Origin: Chloromonas sp. AAM2
Taxonomy: Eukaryota; Chlorophyta; Chlorophyceae; Chlamydomonadales; Chlamydomonadaceae
NCBI GenBank assembly: GCA_004335635.1
Contig: QAXH01005988.1
Location: forward strand, 1-56,169
Direction of reading: 5' to 3'
Length of the DNA: 56,169 nucleotides
A program made the translations under genes and the position numbers. Shown here piece after piece: positions 41,480-51,361 of this stretch; position 1 is the stretch's first letter, and every line of letters starts with the position of its first letter. The notes under the pieces were generated by a model, which saw nothing but the letters and a program-made list of their open reading frames with translations, was not told the DNA's origin and ran no database searches.

Positions 41480-44125
41480 TCAATCCAGCTTAAGCTGCAA
41501 GCGATCCCTTCGGGTCCCTTCCCGAGTGATGATGATGATTTCCACCTCGTCACCCTGCGGCAAGCGATGACCCCAGTAAGAAAGGCTGCGTGCACGAGTA
41601 CGTCTCATTTTCTGCATGTCTGTGCGTGAAGGTCAGGAAGAAAACATGCACGGGAGGACAAAGGTAGGCAGTGGTGGGTGCACATGCACAGTTGCGTGCA
41701 CATACCAGAGATGAATGCACATGTATATGTACAAGTGCCCAGCCCCTCTTTCTAACAACCACTGTACACTGCTCACAAATGATCAACCCTTGAGAGCTGA
41801 CGAACAACGAACGAACGTACTGGTCATGGAATGGGTTGCACAACGCTGCAATGACACTCCACTAACAGCAAGTGATGTTGAAAAATCATCGTACACGCCC
41901 ACGATACACTAAAAAGCCTGATAGCATTTTTGTTTTGCTCCACATTTTGTACTCTCGCCCAAACCCTGGTCAGTCCTCGACAGGTAGCGACACTACAAAA
42001 CTGGTAGCACAAGTCTTGCTTTACTTACAGTGTAGATGTCCCGCTCGCCTGCGCTGACAAAGGCTGCCTTGACCAGGTCCAGGGCCTCGTCCAGGGGCAG
42101 GCTTGTCAGGGTCTCCTGTAACAGGGCATAGCAATGACATGTACGTACATCGCCCAAAACCCATATACAACCAGCATAATCACACAATGGACATCAACTT
42201 TGTGCATGCGGTTATAAAAGAACATACAGCCATGCTGAGACAGCATGCATCCCATCTGCAGTCATGTTGAGTGTCACATTAACAGCTTTGTTGGAGCACA
42301 TGCTCCCAGGCCGTGCCTCAAACGCACCCGCGCTGGCAATACCAGGGGTGAGGCGGCCTTTAGCTGGTTGTCCAACACGGGCTGGATCAGGGATTTGCCA
42401 GAGCCCTGCATGCAACACCAAGCACACCACATGTAACGCAATCACGAGATGGTGATTGTAGAGAAGCACCTACAGCAACTCCGACTCAGTAGGTAATGCA
42501 GAGACCATAGCCACGTGGGGCGCAATCACGAAACTCACAAGCAACCCCCCGATCTGCACTGGTCAGGGCAGGCACAGGGTCCCTTCAGATGCAGATAAAA
42601 AGCATGCCGGTGTGCATGTGCGCCCATGTGCAGCCATGCACGCGTCAAGCCATGTGTGAGCAAGCACCCTTGAAGGCACCAACCTGGCAGAAAAAGCCGC
42701 TTCGCTCGTATGAGCCAATCGCATCGTAGCTGAACACTGCACCAACACCTGCAGTGTGCTCAGCCCGCAAGGGGACAAAATCGTTTGTCTGAACAGATAC
42801 CTTCGATTTGAACTGCTTGAACGGACATGTGCCGGACTTTGACAGCTGTTGATGAGAAAGACATGCCGCGTGTAGCCTGTTTCAGTTACAAGTTGTTAAG
42901 TTTCACAGCAAGACTGCATAAGCATCGGTTACCTAGACCAGACAAGGTGCGACCAACGACGAGTCTGTACGCAACGTGATGTGGTGGTGCTTCATCTATA
43001 CACCAGACCCTGCCTGTTCTGCACGTAGGGTTCTGTCCTTGGCCTTGTACGACCAATCATGTTGACTTGAACGTAAAAACCTCTTGGTCACTGTGTGCAA
43101 TGATGTTGGCAAGGGACGGTATGAACACATGACTGCACACGGCGAGGCAGTAATCCATGCAGTGCCTAACAAGCGCACCTTCATCGTCTAGTCCTGCCAC
43201 TAGATTGAATGTGTAGTAAGGGAAGAAACGCTTGTAGTACAGAGTGTTTGATAGCAGCTGCGCTGCTGCTGTGACGCTCATGGGCTTGTTGTGGCTGTGC
43301 ATGTACATGACATGCCGGGATTGCAAGGTCTTGTGTAAGGTCTTCTGGTCTGCCTGCATCCCTGCTGATGCAATGATGACTTTCTCAGACCTGCAAAAAC
43401 ACAACACCGAGCGTAAGACACATGTGTCAAAAGGTCGGCGAACGTGGGATGAGAGATGTCTTCAGATCCAATCCAAGGCTTTGGTGGTAGTGCATGCGTC
43501 TATACTGACTAAGTTGAACGAATACTGTAGCTGGTTGATGGACATTTATTCTCGGCAGTGATTAGCCAGTTGGCTTGATCTGCATGCCGTGCACACAACA
43601 AGGTAAAATGAACCTGACACACAGATAGCAATAGGCAGTGCATGATAGGCAGACCAAATGAGTGTTGTACGCCCTGTCCAATGTCACATGATGTTGATCG
43701 CAGTGCAAAAACTCTGATGTGGGACGAGATGCTGAAGCCTGTGCATGCTACTCAGCACTGATTGCTGATTGCGATCAATGCACTTGAGGTGCTTGTTGTA
43801 CCCACAGCTGCATCATCTTGGAGCTGTCGCGTGTCAAGATGTCATACCCAGAAGACATGCGTGTGCTTGCTGCGACTATACAGTATTCCTTGCCCGCGAC
43901 AGCAAGTACCGTCCTGCAATGGGGCATGTACATAGACCAGTTGATGCAGTTTGAGGGCACACGTCAACCCGGGTTTGCGCATGGGTTGCGGACTGGGGTT
44001 TCGCACTTACCCTCCATTGTCGGAGTATCTGCAAAGCAAAACGAGCAAGCCCTGTCAGCAAATTTGCAAATCTGGCGTGGCTGTGGCGATCTTTGGCAAG
44101 CAGCAACTCACGGGCTCCAGCTCAT
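41480..44125 (-). CDS. PBF1: 20S proteasome subunit beta-6 (PBF1/PSMB1)
   Basis: A non-catalytic beta subunit of the 20S proteasome core. Exons (high to low): 44125-44112, 44028-44011, 43913-43806, 43390-43179, 42748-42684, 42405-42343, 42115-42029, 41554-41480. All phases agree, giving 213 residues plus stop, the length of the mature core of the family. Recognised: WSPYSDNGGTVLAVAG at the N-terminus, IVAASTRMSSGYDILTRD, HSHNKPM, RRFFPYY-like KRFFPYYTFNLVAGLDDEG, VFSYDAIGSYER, DNQLKAASPL, AFVSAGERDIYT and the final strand EVEIIIITREG. The first two coding exons are only 14 and 18 nt. There is almost no propeptide before the core, unlike the ~27 extra residues in the human protein, and no catalytic Thr1, as expected for beta-6. 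It is head-to-head with bL17. Confidence 0.96.
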
Positions 44126-44370
44126 GGCGCTTCCCTCCTTGCGAGATCTTGTCTGGCAGATCGCTGATTATGGAACAATGCAAATCTGCAACACAATCTC
44201 TGCTCACTTGTAGCTGACGATAATGCTTCGCGTCACGGTCCTGCACAAGAACCTGCCTCGCCTCATCCATCGGGCATGTGGTAAAAGTAACGTCCAGAAA
44301 CTGCACGCAAATGCCGACTCCTTCACCGCAGCATCCACTACCGTTGCTTTGCAGCATTAGCACTTGCAAG
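44126..44370. promoter_or_regulatory. 245-bp bidirectional promoter region, PBF1 (-) / bL17 (+)
   Basis: Only 245 bp separate the two divergent start codons, so both promoters and 5' UTRs must fit here. An octamer-like atgcaaat lies near 44178-44185 and again at about 44308. No TATA box is evident. Confidence 0.6.
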
Positions 44371-45441
44371 ATGTTGACCCTCCGCGCGCCAGCGCCTTTC
44401 TCCCGGGCATGCAGCCGGCCACAGCGCTGCACCGTCAGGCCTGCGCCTATGGTGTCCAGCAATGTCGTGCTGTCTGGCATGCAGCTGGCGGAGCCTTGCG
44501 GTGAGGAGACAGCTTACAACTGGCTCGCAGCAGTTGGCCGCAGTACATGATAGTGCTAGGTCTGGCAGCCATCACAGCATTGTCAGGACACACGCAATGC
44601 ATAAGCTTGGAAGTTGTTTCATGCCTGGTCGAAAATGCCTTGTCGGCATGTACTGAGGCAGTTTGTGGCTGCACACGCAGAGGCCATGCTGGTGGCGCCC
44701 AGCAACGGAATGCGCTTCACCATGATGCGCCACGGCAACAGGGTTAAGCATCTGGGCCGCCCACAGGACCAGCGCAAGGCTTTGATTCGCAACCTGGTCA
44801 GTGCAGCGGAACGGTTTCTTTGTCCCCATTTTACGCCCAGCCGCAAAGCCAGACAGGTTATGGCCTCAGTAGCGGGGGCATGCCCGTCAACCAATGCTGT
44901 TGGTGGTGTGATGCAGGTGACCGAGCTCATCAGGCATGGCCAGATACGCACCACAAAGGTGAAGGCCAAGGTTATCCAGCCCTTCGCGGAACACATGATC
45001 ACATTGGCCAAGGACGGCAGCCTGCACGCTCGCCGCCAGGTGCGCACTATGCATGCTGCACTCTCCACATGCTGGAGCACCACATGCTACGGCCGTTAAC
45101 CACACATGTCAGCCACACATAGGGCAACCTGTGCAGCGCAACCTGTGCAGCTTTGCAGGGTCGCACAACCCCATCATCAAGCTCGTGCCATTACAGACAT
45201 GCACTGCCACCGCATCAACGCACACGCATCATGCATTCACGAGCAGCTCAGCTAAACCTTGCACAATGTTTTCTCACCGCAGGCTCTGGCCTTTGTCTAC
45301 GACAAGGACCTTGTGAAGAGCCTGTTTGAGGGCGTCCCAGATCGTTATGGCGACCGCAACGGGGGGTACACACGCGTCAAGGCTGAGCCCTTCCTGCGTC
45401 GTGGTGATGCTGCAGAGATGGCTGTGATTGAGCTTTTGTAG
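44371..45441 (+). CDS. RPL17: Organellar (probably plastid) ribosomal protein bL17
   Basis: A bacterial-type large-subunit ribosomal protein that binds 23S rRNA near the exit tunnel. Exons: 44371-44500, 44681-44796, 44917-45039, 45283-45441, with matching phases and 175 residues. Residues 1-45 are rich in Arg, Ser, Ala and Pro with no acids at first ([19 protein letters not shown]), as in plastid transit peptides. The core follows: [67 protein letters not shown] and [16 protein letters not shown], matching bL17 to its end. A mitochondrial location cannot be excluded from sequence alone. TGTAA at 45772-45776, 331 bp past the stop, is a plausible poly(A) signal. Confidence 0.95.
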
Positions 45442-46367
45442 GCACCCATCAGCCATCAGCCCATCTGCCTCCCGCAACGGTTGAATGACTCAATAGACGC
45501 TTGCCAAGTGCATCAGTTGGCTACCCAGACTGGTTATACGGTCTCTGTTGTTGGCCCAAGCCCTCGGGGATGCTTGATTGGCACAGGCCAGCTTGGCTGC
45601 CTGGGAGCGTCTGCCCATTTCCCAGCTCAGCAAATTTTGCCATTCTTGCTTATGCTCGGGACAAGGAGCTTGCACTGCCAACAGGGTGTCTCACAACTCC
45701 CCTGGCCTGGAAACGACTTGACGTTTGTGAGAGGACCAAAATAGATTGACGATACGAACAGTTTTGCGACTTGTAATGCCCGCATACCTTTTTTTTGTCA
45801 CAAGCCAGCTGTGCACTGGTTCTGCGTAGACGCCTTTACTAAGCCATAATCCAAGGCATCGTGGACTGCCTGAATCAAATCAGGGAAGATTTGACAGCCA
45901 GCTCCACTGAGATCAACCCAAACGTACACAGTGCACCCTTTGGAAAAAAAATGGGCATGATGCAAGGTTCAGACTTTAAGCGCTTGCACACGCCAAAAGC
46001 GTATGACCAACACTTTCCTATGCAAGGTGACCACGCATGTGCGGACATTGAAAGCCACCAAAGATGGAATGCTACATCCTGCATTCTGACATACATAAAT
46101 CAGCACGGGTAGATTTGGCATGGCAAGTGTCAGGCGCCGGAATAGGACAAAGACACCCCTCCAACTGGTAGTAAACAGCAGTTCACATTGTTCAACAACC
46201 GCGCAAGTGGAGGACAGCCATAACTGATGAAACTAATCCAATGCGTTGTCATGTGCGCGTTCGAGTTATGTGTTCATTGCAAATGCACTCTGGCGCTGAC
46301 CTGTTTAGTCCACTGACCAAAACGCCGGCAACTTTGCCCCGGTGGACAACAAGTGTGCACTGGACTT
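45442..46367. other. Convergent intergenic region (bL17 / metallopeptidase)
   Basis: Contains the bL17 3' UTR with TGTAA at 45772-45776 and a T-run at 45789-45797. No additional gene or repeat is recognised. Confidence 0.5.
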
Positions 46368-49300
46368 TTACACATTTTTTGCAGAGTGTTTGAATTTCTT
46401 CTCCCGTCCCTGCAAGCAGTTTGCAAAAGGCAGCAGGTAGAATGCTGCACTGTCTTGCAAGTCGTCTCGTGTAGCCCCTTGCTCGTTAGCTGCACTAGCA
46501 GCTGCAAGCTCTTCAACGCCACCTGTCAAAGCACCCCCACTTAGAATCGCTATAACTTCGGGACTGTGTTGGGACAGGCCGCCTGCACCCCTATCCCCAT
46601 CACCCTGTGATCCTGCCTCTCCACCCCCTTGATCATCCTCGTCCTCCTCCTTTGAATCAGACAGACACATACGAGCTCCAGGGCACATGTAAGTCAACGG
46701 GTTTGCCCAATGCATGAACCCTCCCCACATCCCCGCTGGTTCCGACCCGTCATTCCCCCCTGGCCATTTCCCAACATCCCCGTCTTCCCCCTGGCTAGAC
46801 GTCGGCGAGTGACTCAGTCCTACGACCGTGGCCGGCGCATCCAAAACCACTGCATTCGGCCCGGCCCCGTCGGTTCGCGGGAATACCTGTTCGTCCGCAG
46901 CCCATGCCCCGCCTCCGCTCGTGCCGGCCGTCCCTGCCGAACTGCGGCCGGGAAGCCGCCGAGTTGGGCCCCCTCCCCCTCCTGACGGCATTCCATTCGT
47001 AACGCCTGTACCGCCACCTGATGATGTATTTGCTGTGTTGCTACTTGTGGTGGCTGTGGATTTGGTGGATGCTTGTGCAGGCGCTGGCTGTGGTTCTGAT
47101 GAGTGTGGCGGGGTGGTGTTGGTTGTACTGATTGTGATGGGACGGGCTGTTGATGAAAGTGTCGTGTTATCCAAGGCAGTGCTGGTACTGTTGGTGCTGT
47201 CGTTCCTGTTGGCTGCTGAGGTGTTGGCAGTTGTGGCGGTTGTGGTGGCAGTTGTGGTGGTGATGTTGGCGGCTGGGCGGTGGTAGAAGGAGAGAGGGTG
47301 GGGGCAATCATGATGATACCTGTGCAGCACGTGCATGGCATGTGCACCAGGTGCGCTATCACTGTGACAAAGCATGGCATGTGCACCAGGTGCGCTATCA
47401 CTGTGACAAAGCATGCTATGCGCACAAAGGATCTGTCCCGCAGTTCAGCAGAACACTGGAGCATTTATCAACCCGATGAAACTGGCAATTCTGAAACGTC
47501 TGCCTGTACGGCCGCCAGAATGCCCGCATGCCTTCCGTAGAACCCGTTCAATTGCTTGCCCCCTCACCTCCACTGTCCATCCCCGTACACTTCTGCCAGC
47601 ACAGCCGCCAGCCTTGGGTCGTGTGTGCGCGCCTTGTCGCGTGTGTTGACACCCCCATTCACGTCCACACGGATAGTGGACTCAAACCAAGCCTCAGTGC
47701 CTGAACAGCAAACAGAAGGACGATGAGTTGCAGCACGGGCTTGGCATGCAGCGGCCATGCAATACAAGGATAGCTGCTGCTAGAATTCCATAGCTTAGCA
47801 TAGGCTGGCTGGCTTTGGATGCGCATACAACATCCATCATGGTGACGGCTTTGCACAAGAGCTTGCTGCAGAGGATGTATGCATCCTGCAACTTCCTGAC
47901 TTCAACTTTCTTCAGGTTGCAAAGGATAATGGACGACCGAGGCTGGCACAGGGTCCTGGTTACTTCATACCTGTTGCCCAGTACTCATGGTCGTTTGCCA
48001 TCATGTAGCATCCCTCCGGGTACAGCCCCTCCGACAAGGCAGCCGTGTAAGCAGCCTGCAGTGAGGGAACAACGCACGGTAAGAGAGATGTCCATTGTAT
48101 TGCATTGGATTGAGCAATCAAGCATTGGAATCAGGAAAATAACACTGCTGGCTTGGCTGTAAAAAGGCTGGCATTGGAATCACCGTTGGTGCATGGGGCA
48201 ACTGGGGTCGTAAGATGCATGTTTGGAAACGCCGACCAAGTCACTCAATCACTACATTTGCAAGCAAGGGTCGGGAGTGTTGTACTATGCTGGATGTATT
48301 GATATACTGATCCATTCCTGCACCTTTTGCTTGTGAACAAAGGCATCACCCACCTGCACTCTCTCCTTGGTGTCCGTATCCATGCCTAAATTCTGCACTG
48401 CATGGCCCAGCTCATGCACAAGGATCGACTGACAGGGGTACAGCCTGCATGGCATGCACCAACGTTCGTCGTCATGATTGCTATGGCTTTTGGCATACTA
48501 CAAAACCAAACAGTGTAAGCCCTTACCAGCCGCCTACATCACCCTTTCAAGCGAAGCCTCAGGATGACGCCTAAATGATCTGGCATTAACCCGACGCAAA
48601 GCCTCTTTTTTTGCTCACCCCTTCACTTGCCTCACTTATCACTTCTTATTTTCTCACTTCACTCACTCCTCATCCGTCCATCCCGCTCACGCTCATTCAC
48701 TCACTCACTTATCATCTTCCATTGTGAGGTTCTCTTCTGCACAGCTAGTCACAGGTACAGTGGGCGTGCCTCCTAGCCCTCGGCTAGTGGCGTTCAAGTT
48801 GCGGTCGACATTGAAGCGCATGAAGGAGTGAGAGGGCACGTCTGCAGGGCAGCAAGCAGGGGGTGAGACAAGGTTGTCTGCCGACACTGGAGCTTGCCAC
48901 ACAAAACTTGCCATACATGCCAACGCTGGAGCTTGCCATACAAAACTTGCCATACATGCCAACGCTGGAGCTTGCCATACAAAACTTGCCATACATGCCA
49001 ACGCTGGAGCTTGCCATACAAAACTTGCCATACATGCCAACACTGGAGCTTGCCACACAGCACGTATGCAATACATGATGTGATGATGCTAGCAGAGCCA
49101 CGTCTGCAGCAACGGCAGCTTCACCTTGAGAACCAGACTTGGCGACAGTGTAACTGTAATCATAGGCTTAAATTTTGGAGCAGCAATCTGGAGGAAGTCT
49201 CACCTAAGAGACCATAAAGCTCAACGCCAGCTGTGCCGCCGTGCCGCGCCAGCCATGTAACCTCTGTCTGCTTGTTGGGATACCATATAACCCTTTGCCT

Positions 49301-50527
49301 TCCTATACTGTAGTGATAGTATGCTTAGTGATAGTATACCCAGTGATGCTTAGTGAGCACATCTGCGATTGCCAAAGCCACCCATCTGACCCAAGCTCCC
49401 CTCTCACACACCTGAGACCACATGGTTCCTGCCGAACACAGCCATGGAGGGCCTGTGGCCCATCATGTGCTGTAGGATGGACACCGGGCACCCCTCCAAC
49501 ATGCACATGGCCACATGCACTGCACGCTGAACAGCCTTGTCAGGCACACAATCAAATGCCTGCATGGTGGTAACCGCCAAGCACATGCATGCATGCATTG
49601 TTAGGACCGGCATGACGGTTGACCACGCAAGTGCATGCTGTCATAGGGAGCAGGGAGGGTGGAGGGGACGTGTCAAGAAACAACAAAAGCAGCCATGTCT
49701 GGTGCTGCAGAGCTGTTGTGTGCATATCCAGGTGCATGCAAACATGCATACTACTTGCATGCATCCATGAGCACGCATGCACGTGCCCGTGAACGGTCAG
49801 CCACGTGCCTATCAGCCACGCAAGGCACATGCTTGTAGAGCAGACACGCTGTCATGTGGTCGCCTGGCACGCACCCATACTGGCATGCCCATGGCGCTGG
49901 CACGAATGGCATATCTCCCATTGGGTGTATCCATGCTGCGCTGGTCGCGGTCATCTGCATCTGCTGTTGCGCTGTTGAAGGCGATCACACAGCCGGATGG
50001 CTTGATTGTCACTGTGGCTGATTGTCCGGCATGCAGTCCAAGAAGGTGGCCTGCAGTGCTCTTGACTTTCCATTGGTTGAACGTGTACGTGCCTGCCATG
50101 CAAGTGATGTGACAAGGAGACATTGGGTCTGAGCTATGTCAGTGAGGTGTAGATGACGGCAAGGTACATGGTACATTGCCACCAGGGTGCATAGGTATAT
50201 TGCAGTTGATGGTGGCAACCAACGAGCACAGCCGGCCAAGCACGCTACCGCCTCAGGAAACTGCTATCCGGCGTTTGTCGCCGAATGTGTTCGCATCGCA
50301 CCTATGTAGACGTTGCTGCCTGGCTCAATGGTTCCGCGATGCTCCTCTTTTTTGTCGTAGAACCAGTAGAGCTCGACTGGCTGTGCTGTCTCGTTGATGA
50401 AAATGTGAAACGTCCGCACGCTCTTCTTGCCGTCCCATTCCACCACATCCTCGTGTTTGTTGCTGATATCTGTCACACCTTTGGTGCTCCTTAAGGGCTG
50501 GGCTGGCTTGCGGACAGGTTCGGTCAT
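46368..50527 (-). CDS. VHL-beta-like domain fused to an HExxH zinc metallopeptidase (lethal-factor-like family) with a long Thr-rich tail
   Basis: Exons (high to low): 50527-50302, 50092-49881, 49559-49412, 48841-48709, 48444-48354, 48055-47971, 47700-47568, 47319-46368. All phases match, giving 659 residues. Residues ~35-130 resemble the VHL beta domain (IFINETAQPVELYWFYDKK, then IEPGSNVYIGTYTFNQWKV). Residues ~147-342 are a gluzincin-type peptidase: VPDKAVQRAVHVAMCML, MAVFGRNHVV, SRGLGGTPTVPVTSCAEENL, the zinc motif HELGH (ILVHELGHAVQ), a second ligand region HEYWATGTEAWFE, then VNTRDKARTHDPRLAAVLAEV and YGDGQWRYHHDCP. This block matches a broad bacterial/fungal family related to the C-terminal peptidase domain of lethal factor. 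Zinc ligands look intact. The last ~300 residues are Thr/Ser/Asn/Gly-rich with several N-x-S/T sites and an acidic patch (KEEDEDDQGGGE). There is no signal peptide. Substrate and role are unknown. Confidence 0.88.
47333..47410. repeat. 39-bp tandem duplication beside an acceptor
   Basis: Two copies of gcatggcatgtgcaccaggt plus gcgctatcactgtgacaaa (47333 and 47372) and a partial third copy lie in the intron just upstream (minus strand) of the last metallopeptidase exon. They keep that reading frame open, so the exon appears to start earlier than it does. Confidence 0.95.
48883..49058. repeat. 39-bp tandem repeat, about 4.5 copies
   Basis: Units gctggagcttgccatacaaa plus acttgccatacatgccaac repeat in the metallopeptidase intron between exons 49559-49412 and 48841-48709. 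The period is divisible by three, so all frames stay open. Confidence 0.97.
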
Positions 50528-51361
50528 TGCATCCCCGATCGGGGATTGCCTGTCACCACAGTGCCCTATATGTACTCTATGAAAGCCATGAGTTTTAAAG
50601 GTATGGTCTTCTGAAGCAGGTGCAGGTGCAGGTGCAGGCAGTTGACATTGGCCAGGTCACACCTTAGAAATCCTACAAATGGCTGGGGTTTGGTGTGACC
50701 CACACATCACTGCTGTCAAACCCTGTCCAGACGCAATGTATCTCAACAGGCAGAGCATGTACATGGTGATCAAGACCCTCAAGACATTCCATATTCACAC
50801 CTGTGACTATGTGCTGCACATCATCCAGCTGGGCGATCCAAAGCAGCATTCTGATTAACGAATGTGTACATACGATCATGCGTTCTTCTTCGCATCTGCA
50901 ACGCGCGCAACTTGCAAATGGGCCCTTCTCAGCTCCAACCTGCAATGAGTGCAATGCTCGATCAGAAGTATCGTGGCCAAGGATGTCATACCGTTGTGCT
51001 GGGCGTGCGATTGCACTGTGAGTCTCCTAGTGAGTTTTAGAGAGTCTCCTAGTGAGTCCTGGCAGGCGTTTCTATCACACTTGCCTTGAACATCGACCTA
51101 CAAATGGCCCTTCCGCCGTTAAGGCTTTTGAGGTTGCAAGGCTTGCCATCGTCAAGTGTCATCATGGAGAAATCTACCGTTCGCACTATGAGGCAAGGCG
51201 GTTACAACACGCACAAGGCTGCTCGTGTTCCTGCCAGAACCAGGCTTTGCAACAGCGTACAGATACCAAACAAACAAATTCACCAATCTAGGCGCACTTC
51301 GCAGCGCCAATACTTCAGTGCTGCACCGCATCTTGGAAGCGTTCGTTCACCGATCGTCGCC
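50528..51361. promoter_or_regulatory. Divergent intergenic region, metallopeptidase (-) and SDR (+)
   Basis: The 834 bp between the two predicted start codons should hold both promoters. Contents seen: a gcaggt hexamer run (50618-50638) and a duplicated gagtctcctagtgagt (51019-51057). No core promoter element is obvious. Confidence 0.45.
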
